64,000 nucleotides of DNA from Hofstenia miamia (lineage: Eukaryota; Xenacoelomorpha; Acoela): contig SCFE01000082.1 of assembly GCA_004352715.1 (NCBI GenBank), forward strand, positions 172,808-236,807. The letters are read 5' to 3'. The position numbers were made by a program, and so were the translations under genes. Shown here one piece after another: positions 47,080-59,300 of the stretch. Within the stretch, counting starts at the first letter, position 1. Each line of letters opens with the position of its first letter. The notes under the pieces are model-generated. The model had not been told where the DNA came from and did not search any database. It saw only the letters and a program-made list of their open reading frames with translations.

Positions 47080-50000
47080 GTATATATATAATATATACAG
47101 TATATAAACGGTATTTTTTGCCTGAATTTCCGCCACAACTTTTCTCCACAGGGATTTTCTAACTATTTATGTCACAGCTTGCTTTGTGCTTGTAGAAATA
47201 TTTAAAATTTTCATCAACAATTTCCGATGTAAGGCATCTGCGAAATTATGACAGTTTTCGCTGACCGATTGGGCGACATTCGACTATTTCAGTTGATATA
47301 TCAACAATATCAAGCATAACACAGTGCTCGAATTTCAAAAAAGTTTTTTGCACTTAGATTTTTTTTGTTTTTCTAAAAGAACTATTAACCAAAAGCAAAA
47401 TTTATAAATATATTTCAAAATCCACGACAAAAAAACAGACTAGAACATTTATTCAAATAAAGCACTTTTACATAAAATAAATACAATGAGTATATTATCA
47501 GTCTAAAATTATTCATTTCAAAAGGGTTTTTGTAGATTTCTCTAACTGAAATTCACGTCTAAGCGACCACAGATAATCACAAATAAGTTCTTTAGATAGA
47601 TACAACGAAAATCTTTGTTCAACAGCAGACATCTCTGGATACAACCTTTCTCAATGCTGATCAGAAAATTTGCCAATATACTGTCCAAATTTATTTTTAT
47701 TTTCTAGGTCATTTTATTAAGTCCAGCATTATTGTATGCTAAGATCATTTTATCAATCTTTTCTTTCCGATCAGGCATGACACTTTTGCCCAGAACATTA
47801 TTTGAAACATCACAAAATGAGTGCCATGCGTTCAAGTGTGGCTGATCAAGCAAATTTGAGAACTCTGGATCATGCATCAATTTGCGGATTTCAGGACCAG
47901 TGAAAACACCATTGCTTAATTTAGCCTCAATTTGCGAAAATGCCTTGACAAATATAAATGAACCTCACTGTCACTGCCAAGTGTCTTAATAAATTGTTGG
48001 AAAAGTCTCAGTTTAATGTGTAGCACTGGTAAGGCTAATTTGCTAATGGGTATCAATGGTGTAAAATCAGTGTCTGTACGTTCATGCCAGTGGAACTCAA
48101 GATTGATATCAGGATGACTATTTCGACTATCAAATTGGCAAAAAAACAAGGGAATTTTGAATAACCTGATTTTAATCCAAGGAGATAGTTAAGGACTTTA
48201 AGATCATATAATACTGTCAAGTTGTGTTCTTTGTATTTAATAACCTGCATTAGTTTCTCCACAGATTCTCTTGTTTCCTTTGTGTGAGCAAACGGTATTG
48301 ATATTGCTAGATTTTCCTGATTTTTAAACATCAATGCAGCTTTTAGGTTTATCCACTATGCATGAATAAAATGACACAAATCATTTGTTACATATGGTAT
48401 ACCTAGAGAAGTCATAAGCTGGGGAATATCATGGTAAAATGTGAATTCATCTTGTTTTGAATATAAATGTAGAAATTGCTTAACTCGTGATTGTATTGAG
48501 TTGTTTATGACATTAGATAAACTACTTTTCATACCTGAGTTTGTGTTTTAAGCATACGAAGCCATTCCATTGCTAAGTTGCAACTCCCGGCAGAAATCAT
48601 TAAATTCTGAGGAGTTCCATTAAATTTTGGAACTTTCTACAATTTCTGGTGGATATATGTCGCTGTCGCCGGAGCTTGATGTTGATGTACTGTTTATGAT
48701 TGTTCTGTCAGCTAAATCTTCACCAACTGTCCTTGGCAATTTGCAGCTATTACAATCGAAGTATATAGGCTTTTCATTTAAACATGGCTTTTTGATTGTA
48801 CAAAAATAGTGGTCTCCATCATTGTGACTTTTGATTTCTTGCCAAATTGCTTCTGTACAAAAAGGCATTGTAAACGATGCATTACTACAGAAGCGATAAA
48901 GATTTCTGTGGTATGTGGAACATAAAAAGGTTGGCGTAAATGCCTTGTTTATGTCAGAGCAGTCTTGAAGTATGACCAATACGTATTTTGAAAGGCATCA
49001 TTAAATTGCCGTCCTTGCTTGCCAATAAACTTTGCACACATATAGCAGAAGCTATCAGGATCGTTAGCATGAGATGACCGTTTCATTTGAAATAATGACT
49101 AAAAATGGAATCCCAGACTCTTTCACCTGTATTATATCACAGTAGACACACACTAGAAACAGAAATAATTATTATGTGCACACCAATTAAGTGATGACTT
49201 ACTATAATGAGTTATCATTCATTCAACATATCGTAGCACAGTGAAAGAACCCATTGTTAATTATCTCTAATATTTCATTTTTTCATGTTTTTTAATCAAC
49301 TCTTTCTAATTTAAAAGAAATTTTTCAAGTGTAATTTTACAAGCGCTGTGTAATAAATATATTCTAAATTCAATTAAACAAGTATATCGCAAATACATTA
49401 TCAAATGTATCAAATATATTTCGTTACTTCCTAAAATAACAGCAGATAGGTGCGCAATTGCAAAATTATAGAATGTCGACTATTTATACAAGTGCTAGCA
49501 AGGGCGTACCCAGGATTTTCTTACGGGGCATCTCAGTAGTTATCATGTGAGTCATAAAAGCAATTCTGGACTTAGTTTTTTTTATCTAAACAATCAAAAT
49601 CAATTTTTAAAATCTGACAGGGGACATTCCACCATGTCCCTCCTTGGGTACGCGAGTGAGCGCTAGTACTAATTAATAATTAGCACTAGTTTTTTGTATC
49701 GGAAAATGTTCTTCTGAAGCTGTTTAATTGGTAATTTTGCTTAGTTTTGTAAAATATTCTCGAATAATTATGATTATAATCATTATTAAATGGGAAAATA
49801 TGTGACGCCAATTGTCAGGCGTAATTTTATAATTTCAGCCAGTCTAGGGGCCCGTATTTTTCCTTCTCCCAAATTTGTCCAACTGTATATTTCTTGGCTG
49901 AATTTTTCCTCAACTATTTCTGACTCATTTTGCCTGAAATAAAAGTAGAACAATCGAGGCATTTTGTTTAGAAGGGAAATAATTTGCAAAATTTGATAAG

Positions 50001-50218
50001 TTGATAATATTATAATCTGTTTGCTCGGTTAGTCTGTCACATTGAATTGGTAGAACAATGAATTCTTTGAACATCGTGCACTAGATATATGCAGCACATG
50101 TTGACAAGAAAAATAAATTAACAACTTTGTAGGCACACACATAACTGTATCTACCACTAAATTGTTATAGATTTTATCAAGGCGCATCGTACCAATGTTG
50201 TTTCCTATAGCCGTCGGC

Positions 50219-50251
<33 letters not shown>

Positions 50252-50323
50252 NNNNNNNNNNNNNNNNNNNNNNNNNNNNNNNNNNNNNNNNNNNNNNNNN
50301 NNNNNNNNNNNNNNNNNNNNNNN

Positions 50324-50383
<60 letters not shown>

Positions 50384-53300
50384 GTATTGATCAGATATTT
50401 GATACTTCTCAGAAATACTTGCAAGTACTTATATGTTTTAGTTACTTGAAATGTTAGTTTCTTGCGATTGGGTTTCAGATAATTGGATGAAGAAATCTCC
50501 TCCAAATTTATTAAATTGAAGTAGATATTCAGGCGGCAATTTTATCACTTCTTGATGTCCAGCTACATCAGCAGCAGTTCAAACACTTTTTAGTTACTCA
50601 GGGCTAACCTTAAACCCAATTAAAATGAAACTAAATTCATAGCTTTCTGAAAAATATATGTCTTAATGCCTACAATAATTACAATTGATATTATGAAAGT
50701 ATTTGAAATGCTTGTTTTTAATACTTGACAATGCACACTTGGAAGAATTGCTCAAGCACTTGACTTTACTTGATGCTTGGTAAATGCCGTACCTGCATTT
50801 ATATTAATGACGAAATTTAATATTTTTCTTACGTCCCAATGATTGACACAGTCGTGTGAGCGTGGTTGAATAAATGTTTTTTATGAAGAGTGTTATTGAG
50901 AATTAATTGACGCCTTTCTAAGCGTGTTTAAAACTGCGTTTTGACATTTTAAGTATGCTCATCCAAGTAAAATTGTTAAATCACGAAATTTATTTATCTA
51001 ATCCGGGATAGTCAGATTTAATTTGGAAATCACTCTGCCAAGACTTTTCCGGTTGTTTTCGGATGAACAATTAATCGTTGATTGGAATTTAATGAAATTC
51101 TCTGCAATTGGCGCGTTGTGAGTGATAAATAACTACTCAAATTGGCATGCTAATCGAGACATCTTAACTTTAAAGAATGTTTGCATTTCAATATACTTCA
51201 AATGGCTTAGTTGACTTTACTCAGAGATAAATTATATTCGTCTTTATTAAAATATTTGGGTTATTATTTCTATTCTTTCACGAAAATCGCTTGGAATAAT
51301 TATCTGCGTATTTTTGTGAAAGGTATTGTTCAGTGTTTGAGCCAGGCCAAAGCCTTAATCAGGCTTGAGTAAAATGCATTTGGTTTATTGTACCGTTTGC
51401 ATTTTGTTATACAGGTACAATGTATTCGGAATTATAAGTTGCGTGAAGTGTGAACACAATGTGAAATGAAATCAAGCAGAACTTGAAATGTCTCCATTAT
51501 ATCTTAAGTATAAAGCATCTATATTGACATTCTATGAACAAGCCTTGTTTGTAAGTAAAAGCTTGTGGTGTTATGTTATATCATATTTAGCAAAAAAATG
51601 ATAGACTTTGTTTTTTAAAAATGCCGCACAAATATACCGATTCCACCACTCATGTTAAGTAAAAGCATTTCCCTTGCGATGATGTTAATATATATTATTT
51701 TTAAAGTAATTTCAGAAATTGCTTTTAATTTCAGAAAATAAATGTTCCATCAGTTATGATAATCTTAGAATTGCTACAACGATTTTCTTTTCAAGTAACG
51801 CCCACAAAAAAATATTTGCAAAACTTTAACTTGCATTTTTCTCTTTTCTATCTCATTGACTTACAGTACATGTTTATCAAGGCATTATTTTAAGAATGTT
51901 TTTTAAATTTTTTTCGTTCAATTCTACTTTGGGCTAGATAGTTACAATATGAAGTAAACATGGACTGAACCTAAGAGGATCTATAATAGATCGCCTTGAC
52001 CGTACCCAACTCGACCCGAAACGTTGAATTTGATTTGGCGTTATGGCTCTTTGCCAATCAAATGATCATTAATATCAGTCTGATAGAGGAAACAACAATT
52101 CATTGGTATTACTTAGGATCTTTCTCAAATCCAGCGATGATTAACATCAGTATTTTTTAATAATCAATCTAATTTTAGTATCAAACCTGAAATCGGGTAC
52201 CTATTGTCACTCTCTGCTTTAAACCTTCAAATAAACAGTCACTTGCATTGCAATTTTACTAATTTTGGATTAGTTTGCCTTTGAGAAATGTAAGCCAATT
52301 TATTAATAATTTGCCAGGCACTAAATATTTGTAATTAGCGCATATATTCCAGCAAATAAATCATTGTAATTCATTACCATTGCTGTTTAATCGCCGGTTA
52401 TTTTCACATCTCTAATATTCCTGATGAACTTGGTACAGATGATTTTGAATTAGTGGCGCTCACAATATCAACATCTTCATACTTAAGATACAGACAGTGC
52501 ATCTGCAGCAAGCAATGAAAATATGATGCAATTGGAAGAATTTATAGTTTATTGCTTACTATGGTAGTTTCATTGAACGGCTTGTTTCTAATCTTAATTG
52601 CTAATGAATTGTTTATTATCTTTTATAAAAATATTAAATTCATTATTTATTTCTTCAAATTAATCATGAACGGGGATGCTTCCCACATATCGCACTGTTT
52701 TCCAACACAACTTTGAAGAAGAATTTCCTGCTGTTTTAAATATTAATTTTGAATAAATCATTCATCTGAAAGCGCTAACACAAAGATCCATTGAGAATTC
52801 AGTTGCCTACACTTTCGGTAGCCTCGCTTCCTATTTCAATTCAATGCTGCAAATAGTCTGGGCTTATACCTCATGTTATATTATACTAAGAAAGCAGGCT
52901 AGTGTTGTGATTTCATCATATCAATTCTGTTAGCCCCTATTTTGACTTCATTCGCAACTGTTGAACTTTTTCAGAGAATAATTTTCTTTAATAATATATT
53001 TGTATATTACTAAAAATGTGATAATTTTTTTCTTAGCTCCAGCATTGGATTAAGCCATTGAGGAATTAGCGCTGAATTCATTTTTAATATACGCAACTAT
53101 TTCCTTTGTTCCTGGAGTAGGGCATGTGTGCTTATTTATTACAATTATGTGTTCTAAATTGCTTTTCAGTTAAATGGCCTGTCAAAAACAGTCTCTCCTC
53201 GGTTTTCTATAATTCATCCATTTAATTTGAAATTAATTTACATGCAGTATATAAAATATATACAATGTGTTCACTGCATTTTTCAGTTAGTCATAGTTAA

Positions 53301-56300
53301 ATGCAACCAAACGCCATCATTAGTGCCATAAATGCCATTTTGATGGTTTTAGGTCACAAAATGATTGGTGCTTACATTCATCTACTATTTGTAATGCATA
53401 CCAAGACTTGTTTCCAGCTGGCGTCTTACTATTTTACTGCATGTTAGCCCATTTTGCTGTCCGTTTCTCTGTTAGTAAGAAGGGCAATTAACTGTAATTG
53501 AATACAGAACACAGGATCCCTTTTCATGAAAGAAAATTCTGGATTGACTCAACCACCTCCTCCAGTTCTTAGTAATTGGAAATTTGGTTAAATGCTGTAT
53601 TATATTATACCAATCATTTCCTAATACAAAAACAATTCTAAATAATTTCCCGAAGCTGGAATCTTAGTAACCAATGCTAAGAAAAGTAAAGTGACAATGA
53701 CATATTTGGTAAATTGTTTGAATTTGAATACAATTGTGCAAACTTGATAGACATTTTATAAAAAATTGAGAAACTGTACACTATTGAAGATGCTAAAGTA
53801 TGAACGGAATTTAGAGTTACTTTCAAAAACAATCAAAGGATTTGGAATGTTACAAGATCCAATACCAGTCCTATTGAAAACTGCTCTAATTTCCATATCC
53901 ATTTTAAGAATTTTTTCACTTTTAAAAATCCTTTGCAGAGAAACAGACAATTCGGAAAACAGCTTTAACAACCACTTATCATCTGTAGATTTACAATTGT
54001 TATTATAGCTCCGTTTTTCATTTATAAGTGCATCTTCGTTGCAATTTATATGTGGACATTTTTAACGCTATTTTTCTATTTATAATCGTCATTTTCGAGG
54101 TGGCCTACTAATAATATATATTCTATGTCTTTGTTCTTNATTAGTTATCCATAAATTTGAAAGCGTTATATCATAGCATGGAAAGCTTGGCAAGCATTAT
54201 ACAATAAGATATAAAAAAATTCTTAAAAATTCAGTTCAAAATTTTTTGAGCATGCAGCTATTTCAAAATGCATGCTATTTCAAATCTAGTTGTTAGTAAT
54301 AATTTGTACATGTAAATTAGATTCAATGTGCAACAAATTCTTCAATAACTATTGAAGCTATTCAGAGCAATTAAATTTCATTTGAGAACTTAATCTTTAT
54401 TAATAAGGTTCTTTTCACTAATTGTAATGCACAAGCGTTTACTGTATTTTATCAACTACATTTGATTTGCACCTGCATTTATACTATAGGCGAACAACAT
54501 ATTTACAATTACCTGTTGCCTTATTGTGAATCTTCATTAAGGGAAATATTTGTGCATAGCAACCAATNCTAATTTCCATATCCATTTTAAGAATTTTTTC
54601 ACTTTTAAAAATCCTTTGCAGAGAAACAGACAATTCGGAAAACAGCTTTAACAACCACTTATCATCTGTAGATTTACAATTGTTATTATAGCTCCGTTTT
54701 TCATTTATAAGTGCATCTTCGTTGCAATTTATATGTGGACATTTTTAACGCTATTTTTCTATTTATAATCGTCATTTTCGAGGTGGCCTACTAATAATAT
54801 ATATTCTATGTCTTTGTTCTTATCTCAGAGTTCTATTTTACGAGCACGCTCGTCTTCATATTTACCTGGGAATCAGAACTGACAACGGGTCTCAAACTAT
54901 TGACCCGCGATCCCAGTGACCCCTTATTTGAGTAACAGGAATGATCTGTGATCTGAAAATTTATATAAGTCGAAAGGTATTTCAATAATCAGGTTTACTA
55001 TTTGCGTTTTTTTTCCTATTTGTATTCACTTGATTTAAGTATTATAAATATCTTGTTTGCATTCTTTAGCCTCTACTATAATTAGCGATGTACATAGAGG
55101 GTAATGGGATCAGAAGCAATAACTGAATAAGTTTACATTGATGGTAATCAACTAAAGAAAAAGTGAAGAAATGGAAGAAATATGTCATGCACTGAATTTC
55201 TATCGATGAAGAAAAGAACAAAATGCATTAGATAAACGAATACAAACGCAAAAGAATCGTATTGAGAAGATGACTGCTTCAGAAATGATCCCAGCTTCCG
55301 AAGTCACGTCAATGATCAGGAAGACTCTGATTCTAGCTGCAAATCATCATATATGTCAATTGTAAAGCATTGCTGTTTTTCAGCAATTCAGTTTGATCAG
55401 ATTTGAAGTTAATCACAGAAAGCAAAAATAAACGACTGACTTTCAGACAGAGATGTGACATCACTCATTGAACAGACTTCCATTCTTAGAGCAGTGGCAT
55501 TCGTACTTACTTCCTCAGATTCTCAACAGATTTCAGAGATGAGTGGTATCAGTTACGATGTTTTGAAGGACAAAACCTTAGTTCAAAGGTCTATCGAAAA
55601 TAGATTTTACACTTCATCAGAAGTAGAAGATCACTATTCAATACTAGGTCTTCCTGCAGAAAATTCTTGGCTACGTTTCCGTTGATGGAAGTAGCATTGC
55701 TTTGAACTTATCTGCAAGTATAATAAATTTCTTAGAATCCAAACAACTAACTGATATAGATGTTTTAGCATGCGATGGTATGAACACTAATGTTGGATCT
55801 GATAACTGAATTAATCGTTTTATTAAAGTTCATCAAGGACATTCGATGCATTGGCTTATTTCCCAAATACATTTGAATGAGCTGTCATTGAGGCATTTAA
55901 ATGCAAGAATTAGATGGCTGAACTCTTAGAAATGCTTTTGCTCTAGTAATAGGAAAAAATATAAGTACCTCATGTAAACGAAAACTCATTGATTAGTATT
56001 TTGGCCCCTTCTGATATGTGAGCATCAAGTTTCATACATATATGCAACTTCAAGCGATATTATAAAGTGTAAACTTTGTAATGACTCTTATCAATTTCAC
56101 AGTAAAAAGTCGCATTTTCACATTTCATTATTTCTTGAGTATGTTATTCCTGTTGATTACACTAGACTAGAAATAGTCGAATCTTCATATTCAACATTGC
56201 ATGTCCTAAGCATCAATATATGAACCTGAACGTCCCCGAAAGTGACCATTAACTACTACTAAATATTAACGAGTATTATGTAATTCGTCAATCGAGGTGT

Positions 56301-59300
56301 ACCAGGTCGAAATATTAATCAATTCAAAATTTATTTCATAAGATAAATTGCAAGCACAAAGGGAAACATTTAGGGGTGTAACTCAAGATTCTGAGGAAAA
56401 AAGTATTTTTTGCACCACCTACTGTATACATCGCATGCACTAAAAAGTAGCCCGCGGGGCTTACCTATATTGTTATAGCCGCCCTGCATAGTATTTTCAT
56501 TTAATTTATGGATCTTTCTGGATTATTAGAAAATTTCAATTCCGATTTTAATTTAAAAACTACTTTATTTTTCATCACTTGGTTACCATTATTTGCAGCT
56601 TCATGTAATTATGTTTTAAAGCCATTGTTAAGCTCTCTTTATCCCCACTTTGCTATATTCTTTCCTCTTCAACATTTCCCAACTGCACCCCAGTGAATTT
56701 TTGCGCCTTGCATCGTCATGTGACGTTCCGTTATTGTCCGTACGGATGCCTACTACGTAGCCTAGTAAAGGCTTTCAAACTTTTTTGTTTTTAGCCTTGG
56801 TAATGTTCTGTTCAATGAGGACAAATTATATTTTTGAGGTGGCACGACCCTCACACACACACACGCAACGACCTTGTTATATATACTGTATATATTCATG
56901 CACAGTTTACTATACATATTCTTGACTTAGTATTTTTATATACCTTGTGGGATATCAGCCTTTTCGATTTTTACTTACATATGTTTTACATAAATCTTGT
57001 GCAGCAGAAATTGTTGTTTCATTTTCATTTTATTGCAAATTTTACATTTTGTGAACGTTTTTTAATTTTGATAAAAACTGTTGATAACTTTAGGCCAAAT
57101 TATTGTCAACAATCGGAGTTACACGTGGGTTAGGAGATCACAAACTTACCATTTTCAGCACCAATCATTCCATCAAACCCTTCCTATCAAGCAGCCCTGA
57201 GGTTACAGTTTGCAATGCTAGCTCATTTAAAGAAACGGATATTCTAGTGCTAGGGTGTGACGGTTTATGGGATGTGCTTTCGAACCAGAGAGTCGGAGAA
57301 ATCGTAAGAGATATCTTATCAAATTCTGAAAAGGACAACCCACGCAGGTATCATTCTTTGTTATTAGCTCATTGAACCGAAAATTTGGACTTTATATGTA
57401 GTCCAATATTCAAAGGATCTAACATGTAATATATGTTTAGGGCCTAAGTAGAGCTTATATTCAATATACTCACATATAAATTGACGAAGTTCATGAGGCT
57501 CTAGTCGAAGTTATGCATAATTTTTACAATTTTAAGGAATTTAAATACATAAAAACCGAACAAATGCAATAGTCTAATAAATAACAGGCTTACAGATATA
57601 TTGTGGCAAACAGTCAGAGTAATTTTTAAATATTTCTAGTTACATTTTAAAGTCCTTGTGACTTTAGCACAACTTAGTAGTATAAAGTAAAACCTGAAAA
57701 TGTTCTCATTTTTAAGTTTTGGATCCATGCATGATTGTTTCATGTTGATTTTGATAATTCTTCTTTGAAGCTTTCGAGGTTTGAAATAGCCTCCAAGTTT
57801 TTTAAATAAGATAAAATAGAATAGAATATACTCTGTTAATTAACTGAATAATGTCATGTATATACAAAAGGAGCAATTAAATGTGTTTTTGCATGTAAAT
57901 TAGTGCTGCGCAGACCGTGGATGTATTACGAGATATTGTGTAATCACTGCTGTACAATTTAAATCGTACCAATGATTTTTTTTCTTTTGAGAAATTCTAA
58001 TTGAATTTTTTAGATTGGTAATTTCTTTCTGCAGTCGGTTTCAGTTAAAAATGAGTCATTTTTCATATTTTGATCTTTCACATTTTTTGCGGCAGTGGAA
58101 TGAAATCTTAAAATGGGTGTCATTTTATGAATTATTTTGACGAATATGTAATGACATTGTAGATTGTTTACACTATTTTATTGATTCGGTGTCCCGTTGA
58201 AACTAATTGTCTGCCATTAATATATTTATTGATATCTTTTTAGGGAGAAACTTCAGAGGCGTAGGTTGGAAACTACATCTCTAAAAAAATGGTTATGAAA
58301 TTTGAATTTAAAATCAAAGTTATAACATTAATCATTTTAAAAATAATCTGTCAAAAATGGTGTCTCAATGGTTTGGGCAGACATTGTGCACTCAATATCA
58401 TACTAGAAATGAGCCTATTCATATTACTATTAACAATACAGGCTATTTGTTTCATTCACTTAAGTGTCGTTCTTAATCGAAACGATTTGAGATAATAATT
58501 GGCAAGCGGAGATCTATAGTCTAGACAAGTATATGAAAATGGTGGTTTAATTCTTTAGCTGGAATTTAATAAACTTCGATTATTGGAAAAGCCTTATAAA
58601 TATGGATTGATATATCCAACGTTCAAATCATGTTCGATATCAATTATGAAGATTCACAAATAATACCTAAAAAGCAATATGTATCTAGATTATATCTAGA
58701 TGTTCATGATGCATGTAGATGTAGTACTTTTTCATTCATACAATGAGATAGCTGAGCTGATGTTTATCATAACAATAGTGATTTATAGTTTTAGGAGAGT
58801 AGTACATTTTAATGCATTTAGGTTTATTAATGCTGCAAAAGCCCTCGTAACTGAAGCTCGTGGTTGCAAGCCTGAAAGAGCTAGTTGGCAACTGGCAAAT
58901 GGCAGCCCGGCTTCATTTGATGATATTTCATGTTTTGTCATTCCTTTGTGTCAACAGACCTTTGCAAAAACTCGTCCGTCCTTTTCCTCTGTAATTCTTG
59001 AATCTCACACTTCGAATACATGCAAATCTGTAAGCCTTTCTCACTTACCTTTAGTAAGACTGAAAACTGTGTTCTAGTCTCATGAGCAATAGCCAGTTGC
59101 ATTCCTTATTCTTGAATTGTAATTTCAAGTAAGCCTCCAGTGATAAAATGAATGAAATAACTTTAGTGCGGAATGTGTTAGACGATGCACTTCACCGAGT
59201 TTTTAACTACTCTTAAAATACTTGAATTGTTATCGTATCATTTATTGATATTTCATTAAACTGAAAGTGACAATGATAAATAACTTGCTCGATATCTTAC

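Larger units (their letters stand above)
46987..57093 (+). other. PPM1H intron 7 (10.1 kb)
   Basis: GTACGT...TTTAG. It holds the two transposon-like protein remnants, an AT microsatellite with a gap, and the 253-bp false duplication. 50390-53885 and 56000-57093 show no coding or repeat structure that I can support. Confidence 0.8.

Noticed and set aside
50195-50449. Frames reading Ile-Tyr repeats on both strands
   Set aside because: Translation of the (TA)n microsatellite and its gap.
57103-57375. A separate short gene starting at the internal Met-like position 57103
   Set aside because: It is the inner part of phosphatase exon 8; coding continues upstream to the acceptor at 57093 and stops being conserved at the donor 57348.
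58700-59077. A 125-codon gene starting at 58700
   Set aside because: The part before 58822 is intron 8; the conserved sequence begins exactly at the acceptor, so this is exon 9.
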